In this document: positions 59,702-64,000 of the stretch, piece after piece
How the letters are laid out: every line of letters begins with the position of its first letter
Position numbering within the stretch: the first letter of the stretch is position 1
DNA from: Pseudomonadota bacterium
Lineage (GTDB): Bacteria; Pseudomonadota; Gammaproteobacteria; Burkholderiales; Burkholderiaceae_F
Direction of reading: 5' to 3'
Length of the DNA: 64,000 nt
Assembly (NCBI GenBank): GCA_021825945.1
Contig: JAKAFN010000001.1
Coordinates: 1 to 64,000 of the forward strand
Notes under the pieces: generated by a model
Told to the model about the DNA's origin: nothing
Databases searched by the model: none
The model's input: only the letters and a program-made list of their open reading frames with translations
Translations under genes and position numbers: made by a program

Positions 59702-60070
59702 TCAGGAAACGCTCCCGAAACTCGGGTCTGTCGCGAGATACGGCGCCTTGAGGCCGGCCAAGCGGCAGCCCTGGGCGATGGGGCCGCCCGGGAAGAGGTG
59801 GTACAGCATCCGGATTCCGCCCTCGGCGTGGAATCGCTCATCGAGCGCGTCGTGCAGTTCGCGCATGTTGATAGGATGATCTTCATGGCGGGCGAAATAA
59901 GACTGCAAACTCCGGATCGCATTCCAGTGATCCTCGGTGAGTGTCAACCCTTCCGCTTTGGCCTGCGCCTCGGCCTGGCTCGGCGACCATGCGAATGGCG
60001 CGTGCGGGAACGCCGCGGCGAGATCGCGATCCCGGGTTGCGCCCATGACCTCTGCTGTAGTGGGCATCAT
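59702..60070 (-). CDS. TusE/DsrC-family sulfur-relay-like protein with altered C-terminus
   Basis: Member of the TusE/DsrC/DsvC family, whose swinging C-terminal arm carries sulfur-accepting cysteines. The core is recognisable: E-D-H-W-N-A-I-R near residue 46, H-P-I-N-M-R-E-L near 65 and L-F-P-G-G-P-I near 92. The inner arm cysteine (DsrC CysB position) is present in Q-G-C-R-L-A-G-L near residue 101. The penultimate cysteine (CysA) of DsrC and TusE is missing and replaced by an extended tail ending G-S-V-S. Length 122. No dsr or tusBCD genes are near. Confidence 0.85.
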   Translation of the reverse strand: MMPTTAEVMGATRDRDLAAAFPHAPFAWSPSQAEAQAKAEGLTLTEDHWNAIRSLQSYFARHEDHPINMRELHDALDERFHAEGGIRMLYHLFPGGPIAQGCRLAGLKAPYLATDPSFGSVS

Positions 60071-60155
60071 GTTCGACCCTCCATCGGTCGGGGTGGATGA
60101 AGCGTGCCAGGGGTTAGGTATAGGCCGCAGCGCGCGGGCCGTCAAGATGCCGCGA

Positions 60156-60527
60156 TCAAGACCATGTCGTTGCGGTCGGTTTTCGACCACCCTTGCGGGA
60201 TCCCGTCGCCAGCGGTGTTCCGGGGTATCGGTGCCGGATCGTGTCCAACCGGATCTGCCGGGAGACATTGTGCGGGAAGCGTGGATTCAGGGTGCCCAAG
60301 GCCAGGGCCACCAGTACCGCGACGATGACCGTTTGCAGCAAGAAGACCGCAGCGATTCCGCATAATTCCACCGCGACGCGCAACGCGTTTCCGGATCGCG
60401 ACAATCTTGCCCAGCGGCCGTAAAGCCGGAATGCCGCTTTGCGCAAAGCCACCACTTCGCTGACGCCGAGAAACAGCGACAGCACGACTCCGGCCATCAC
60501 GGCGACGTACATCTCCGGTTGTCCCAT
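60156..60527 (-). CDS. Unrecognised membrane protein
   Basis: Hypothetical protein of 123 residues with two hydrophobic helices (about 7-25 and 52-78) separated by a basic loop, and a basic C-terminal tail. It lies upstream of the TusE-like gene on the same strand, 85 bp apart. I do not recognise a family. The ATG at 60527 is chosen as the first before the hydrophobic segments; a longer frame continues upstream without membrane character. Coding likelihood rests on the clean membrane pattern. Confidence 0.55.
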   Translation of the reverse strand: MGQPEMYVAVMAGVVLSLFLGVSEVVALRKAAFRLYGRWARLSRSGNALRVAVELCGIAAVFLLQTVIVAVLVALALGTLNPRFPHNVSRQIRLDTIRHRYPGTPLATGSRKGGRKPTATTWS

Positions 60528-60769
60528 TGTGGCCACCCGCCATGGTTTCGGTTCGGAACGCTCTGCCAGATCCGCCCGCAGCGACGGTAGTCGCCTCCGG
60601 GCGCCGGTGTCAACTTCGATCATCGGCCGCGGGCCGGCCGATGGAATGGTCCGGCGAAGCCGCCGAAAATCGCTGCGAAAGGAATAGCATGGCGACGGGG
60701 ACTCCCACGGAGACGGCATGTCCGGGTGGGTGCGAGCGATCCATCCGGGGACCGGAACGAGGTGCTGCG

Positions 60770-61108
60770 ATGACTGAACTGAACGAACGCAAATGCAAAC
60801 CCTGCGAGGGCGGGGTCGTGCCGCTGGGGCGCGACGCGGCCCAGGCACTGGCCGGCGGCCTTGCGCCCGGATGGGTCGTCGCGGAGGATGGGCTATCCCT
60901 CCGGCGAGAATTCCGTTTCCGGGACTTCTATCGCACGATGAGCTTCGTCAACGCCCTCGCGCACATCGCCAACATCGAGGACCATCATCCGGACCTGGAG
61001 GTGGGCTACAACCATTGCCGCGTGCAGTACACCACGCACGCCATCCAGGGCCTGTCCGAGAACGACTTCATCTGCGCGGCGAAGATCGATCAAATCCCGC
61101 TCGGCTGA
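60770..61108 (+). CDS. phhB: Pterin-4a-carbinolamine dehydratase
   Basis: Dehydrates 4a-hydroxytetrahydrobiopterin and so recycles pterin cofactor for aromatic amino-acid hydroxylases. The motif H-I-A-N-I-E-D-H-H-P near residue 67 holds the catalytic histidines, and the C-K-P-C-E-G-G-V-x-P-L N-terminus is that of PhhB. Length 112. No phhA is in the window. GAGG precedes the ATG. The 242 bp between it and the divergent membrane-protein gene hold no other gene that I can support. Confidence 0.93.
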   Translation: MTELNERKCKPCEGGVVPLGRDAAQALAGGLAPGWVVAEDGLSLRREFRFRDFYRTMSFVNALAHIANIEDHHPDLEVGYNHCRVQYTTHAIQGLSENDFICAAKIDQIPLG

Positions 61109-61119
61109 GCGGGCGCGTC

Positions 61120-61160
61120 GTGGCGGGTTCATCCAAGGCGACCCGCCACAGAAATTTTGT
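61120..61160 (+). terminator. Candidate intrinsic terminator after phhB
   Basis: A perfect 9-bp stem GTGGCGGGT/ACCCGCCAC with a 12-nt loop is followed by AGAAATTTTGTT, a weak T-tract. It lies between convergent phhB and the GGDEF/EAL gene. Confidence 0.55.
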
Positions 61161-61191
61161 TCCCTCAAACGGAAGCGAGCGCATGCCATGG

Positions 61192-64000
61192 TCATTCCGC
61201 TTCCTCCTGGGCCCGGATGAGTTCATGAAGCGCATGCAGCAGGTCCCGGCTGTTGTCGCCCCGATCGATGTCGGCATGACAGTCCGCGTGCGCTTTCGCC
61301 ACGGGACTGTCGGCAAGCCCGTGTCGTTCAAAGAAGGCGGTCAGCGGACAAGTATGCACGTCCGTGCAACTCCCGAGGTTTCGGTGAATCGCCAGCCAAT
61401 GATGGGTCAGGGCGCCCAGCGCCGTGTACGGGCCGGGCTTCCGTACCGGGGCCGTGCGTGCCGCCCATGCCGGAACGTCCCCGGCCGGCATCGGGCGGGC
61501 TAGGCCGAAACCCTGCCCCAACGGCGCGCCGAGCACCTGCGCTACATCGATCAGGTCGGGCGTTTCCAGCCCCTCCAGGACCACATCCAGATCCAGATCC
61601 CGGCCCATCTGCACCAGCGACGCTACCAGAGGCAGTGCGCGCAGGGGGTCGCGACGCATGCCCAGGACCATCCCTTGATCGATCTTGAGCACGTTGATGG
61701 GCAGTTTTCGCAATAGTTGCAGGCTGCTGTGCCCGGACCCCAGATCATCGATTGCCAGATTGACTCCCATGTCACGCAGACGGACGGCCGCTTCTTGCCG
61801 AGACGGCTCGAGCAGGGTCTCGGTTTCCAACAGCTCGAGGGTAAGGCGTTCCGGTGCAATGTCCGCTTCCCGGAGCAGTTGTCCGATTCGCTGCGGTAGC
61901 GTCTCGGCATCGAGCAGCGACGGCGATAGATTGATCGCCAGACCCGGCGTCAGCCCCTGCTCCCGCCATCCGCGCAGCGCCCCCAGACTTTGCCGCAGGC
62001 CGCCTTCGAACAGCATTCCGAGTTCGGCTTCGCCCAGCAGCGGAAGAAATCCACTGGGGGGGACGATTTCCCCGCCGGGGGCGACCAGGCGCGCTAGCGC
62101 CTCAACTTTGTGCAGATGCCCGGTGCGCAGATCCACGACCGGTTGCATCCACATCTGCAAGCCGCCGGACAAGATCGCGGCCCGCCGCTGCTGCGCCTGG
62201 TGCAGCGGCAGTGCCATCCGGGCACCAAATTGTCGCCGCCCGGCCAGCATCTGCCAGCGTGATTGCAACCCACGGAGCAATGCCTGCGACCAAGGCGAAT
62301 CGAACTGATTGGGATGGGCGCCGACGAGATGCAGAACGGCCCACGGCCGTCCGGTGCTATCGCGCACCGGCACCGCAGCCATGCTGCGGGCCCCCAGGGC
62401 GGCATGTTGCGCGCGCCAGGGCTGCAATTCCGGGTCGCGCCAGACGGCGCCGGACGCATGGATGGTGCCGCTGCGCCAGGCGCGTGCGACGATCCCCTGA
62501 CTCAGCGGTGAGCGCTCGTCGAGAACCGGCAACTCGGCATCCGGTAGCTGGAGTGCCGGCAACAGCGCAGGTGCTGCATCGCCCTCCGTGACCTGCATTA
62601 CGCCCTGTGCGTCGGGCTGCCACAGCGCGATGGCCACCAATCCCGGCCGTCGTACCAGTGCGGCGAGTTCGTTGCGCACAACCTGCGCCCAGGACACTTC
62701 GGCGTTGGGAAGATCGGGCAACAACGAAGAGGCCAGCAACACTTCGATGGTTTCGGTATGTGCCCGAACCTGCTCCCGGATGTCGTCACCCAGACGCACC
62801 TGCAGCGTTTGCAGCAGACGGTTGCGGACGTCATGACGCAACACGGTTCTATCCCAGTGCTCCGCGATCCGGTATTGATAGTCGATCGTCATGGTCAGCA
62901 GCATGTCCGGGGTCACGCCGGACAGGGCGTGCACTTGACCGAGATGCGCGGCGACTTGGGCAATGGCCGACGGGGTGGTCCTGGGGTCGAGTAGAAAGCG
63001 TAGGTGCTGCGCCTGGCGGCTCCGGAGCCGGGAGAATTGCTCGGGTGTAAGCGTATCGAGGATGGCCCGCATGCCGGGATGCGCGGCCATGTCGGCGTAC
63101 CATTCCGCAACGAACCGCTCGGTGGTCTCCTCCCACTGCGCGCGGTAGCGCGAGAGTAATTCGGCGGCCGGCGCACCATAGGCGTCCCAGGAGACGCCGT
63201 TCGGGGGCGCCAGGGGCGAGACCAGCGCGGCATCGAGGGTCCACCACGTCGCGCGATCGACCTTGTTCGCCTTGGCCTGGTACATCGCCGCGTCGGCCTT
63301 CCGCAGCAGGGCATCGAGGTTTTCCCCGTCATTCGGGTAAAGCGCCAGGCCGGCGGTCATATCGACCATCGCCCGACGGGGTTTCCCATCCTGCTCGCCG
63401 AGGTCGAATGGCGTTTCAACGGCCCGGTGCAGGCGATCCATGGTGGTTTTCAGCTGCGCCGGGAACAAGTCGGGGTCGACATCCTTCAGGATGACCACGA
63501 ATTCGTCGCCGCCTAGGCGCACCAGCATGTCGAAGTCGTTCAGATGCGATTGCAGGCGCTGTGCGATTTGCCGCAGCAGATCGTCGCCCGCGTCGTGACC
63601 AAAGGCGTCATTGACCGGCTTGAAATCGTCGAGGTCGATCATCCCGACCGCCAGTAGCTGCCCGGATCTCGTAGCGCTGGCAATGGCCTGCGGCACATCC
63701 TGCTCCAGAGCGAACCGGTTGGGCAGGCCGGTAAGGCTGTCGTGGCGCGCGCGGTATGCTTCGCTGCGCTGCTGCTCAACCAAGCGCTGCCGCAGGTCCA
63801 GTTCGTCCAGGCCGTGGCCGAGCAGGTCGGCGACGCGCTGGCAGAGTTCGATGGTCTGATCATCGAAACTCTGACGCTCGGCCGCGATGAACGCCGTTAC
63901 GGCCCAGACCACCCCTCCCCGGCGCACGGGGGCCGCCAGCAAGCTCGCCCAGCCGTGGGCGGCAAAGCCATCATGCCAGGGACGCAGCCCCGCATCCGCG
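61192..64000 (-). CDS. GAF-GGDEF-sensor globin-GAF-EAL c-di-GMP signalling protein (partial)
   Basis: The 5-prime end lies beyond the right window edge; 935 residues are visible (numbering from the edge). A GAF domain (about 1-75) is followed by GGDEF (about 85-250) with intact R-L-G-G-D-E-F near 161-167; the inhibitory RxxD position reads N-D-F-D. Next comes a globin-coupled-sensor-like domain (about 275-390) with candidate proximal His in G-Q-V-H-A-L near 357, then a second GAF-like domain (about 420-585). The EAL domain (about 595-840) has V-E-A-L-A-R-L, I-N-L-S-P, E-L-L-E, I-D-D-L-G-S-G and V-L-K-I-D, so it looks active. A Cys/His-rich tail (about 860-935) ends the protein. Confidence 0.9.
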   Translation of the reverse strand, partial: ADAGLRPWHDGFAAHGWASLLAAPVRRGGVVWAVTAFIAAERQSFDDQTIELCQRVADLLGHGLDELDLRQRLVEQQRSEAYRARHDSLTGLPNRFALEQDVPQAIASATRSGQLLAVGMIDLDDFKPVNDAFGHDAGDDLLRQIAQRLQSHLNDFDMLVRLGGDEFVVILKDVDPDLFPAQLKTTMDRLHRAVETPFDLGEQDGKPRRAMVDMTAGLALYPNDGENLDALLRKADAAMYQAKANKVDRATWWTLDAALVSPLAPPNGVSWDAYGAPAAELLSRYRAQWEETTERFVAEWYADMAAHPGMRAILDTLTPEQFSRLRSRQAQHLRFLLDPRTTPSAIAQVAAHLGQVHALSGVTPDMLLTMTIDYQYRIAEHWDRTVLRHDVRNRLLQTLQVRLGDDIREQVRAHTETIEVLLASSLLPDLPNAEVSWAQVVRNELAALVRRPGLVAIALWQPDAQGVMQVTEGDAAPALLPALQLPDAELPVLDERSPLSQGIVARAWRSGTIHASGAVWRDPELQPWRAQHAALGARSMAAVPVRDSTGRPWAVLHLVGAHPNQFDSPWSQALLRGLQSRWQMLAGRRQFGARMALPLHQAQQRRAAILSGGLQMWMQPVVDLRTGHLHKVEALARLVAPGGEIVPPSGFLPLLGEAELGMLFEGGLRQSLGALRGWREQGLTPGLAINLSPSLLDAETLPQRIGQLLREADIAPERLTLELLETETLLEPSRQEAAVRLRDMGVNLAIDDLGSGHSSLQLLRKLPINVLKIDQGMVLGMRRDPLRALPLVASLVQMGRDLDLDVVLEGLETPDLIDVAQVLGAPLGQGFGLARPMPAGDVPAWAARTAPVRKPGPYTALGALTHHWLAIHRNLGSCTDVHTCPLTAFFERHGLADSPVAKAHADCHADIDRGDNSRDLLHALHELIRAQEEAE

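Overview
The window is about 64 kb of high-GC chromosomal DNA from a proteobacterium, most likely a betaproteobacterium close to the order Burkholderiales. The evidence is gene order that I recognise from that group: pilB-pilC-pilD-coaE-zapD; ispB divergent from rplU-rpmA-obgE-proB; rppH divergent from proS, then a lytic transglycosylase and ffh; a YpjD-like gene followed by pilS-pilR; ampD-nrdA-nrdB; a histone-like gene facing pfkB, then DUF3426-prmA-accC-accB-aroQ; mpl-rnb-tonB-aroE; and gap-pgk-fba with purC-purE-purK-tsaC. Genus and species cannot be read from this. There is no prophage, insertion sequence, CRISPR array or rRNA operon, and one tRNA gene.

Layout. 1-8 kb (minus strand): a cut-off GspE/PilB-like ATPase with four N-terminal MshEN-type repeats, zapD, coaE, the type IV pilus genes pilD, pilC and pilB, and a CNNM/CorC-type membrane protein. 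8-16 kb: a fluoride exporter (crcB) with a DUF190 partner, tRNA-Pro(CGG), ispB, ribosomal proteins L21 and L27, obgE, proB, rppH, proS and a periplasmic lytic transglycosylase. 16-28 kb: ffh, a YpjD-like protein, the pilus regulators pilS and pilR, ampD, class Ia ribonucleotide reductase behind a pair of NrdR boxes, and a lysine/alanine-repeat histone-like protein. 28-33 kb (minus strand): sugar/nucleoside kinase, DUF3426 protein, prmA, accC, accB, aroQ. 33-42 kb: mpl, an RNB-domain ribonuclease, tonB-like, aroE, cytochrome b561, yceI, then ubiD with a KTSC-domain gene on the minus strand. 42-56 kb: a membrane-anchored lytic transglycosylase, an accessory gap, maeB, a patatin-like lipase, rsmE, gap-pgk-fba, dgkA and purC-purE-purK-tsaC. 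56-64 kb: a GDT1/MneA-type exporter, a YqjK/YqjE/ElaB-like trio, an ABC-F ATPase, a TusE/DsrC-like protein, an unrecognised membrane protein, phhB, and a GAF-GGDEF-globin-GAF-EAL signalling protein cut by the window end.

Themes. Type IV pili are covered by assembly genes (pilBCD), the regulators pilS-pilR and a second GspE-like ATPase. Cell-wall turnover recurs (two lytic transglycosylases, ampD, mpl). Cyclic di-GMP appears twice, as MshEN-type motifs at the left edge and as a GGDEF/EAL protein at the right edge.

The least ordinary stretch is 42.9-43.8 kb, between the second transglycosylase and maeB. It holds a decayed small thioredoxin-like gene and, on the minus strand, a well-formed candidate small RNA: a TTGACT-N18-TATAGT promoter, a hairpin whose loop is a long anti-Shine-Dalgarno C/U tract, and an intrinsic terminator ending in U8. 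An 8-bp inverted repeat spans its promoter. This is my best candidate for something undescribed.
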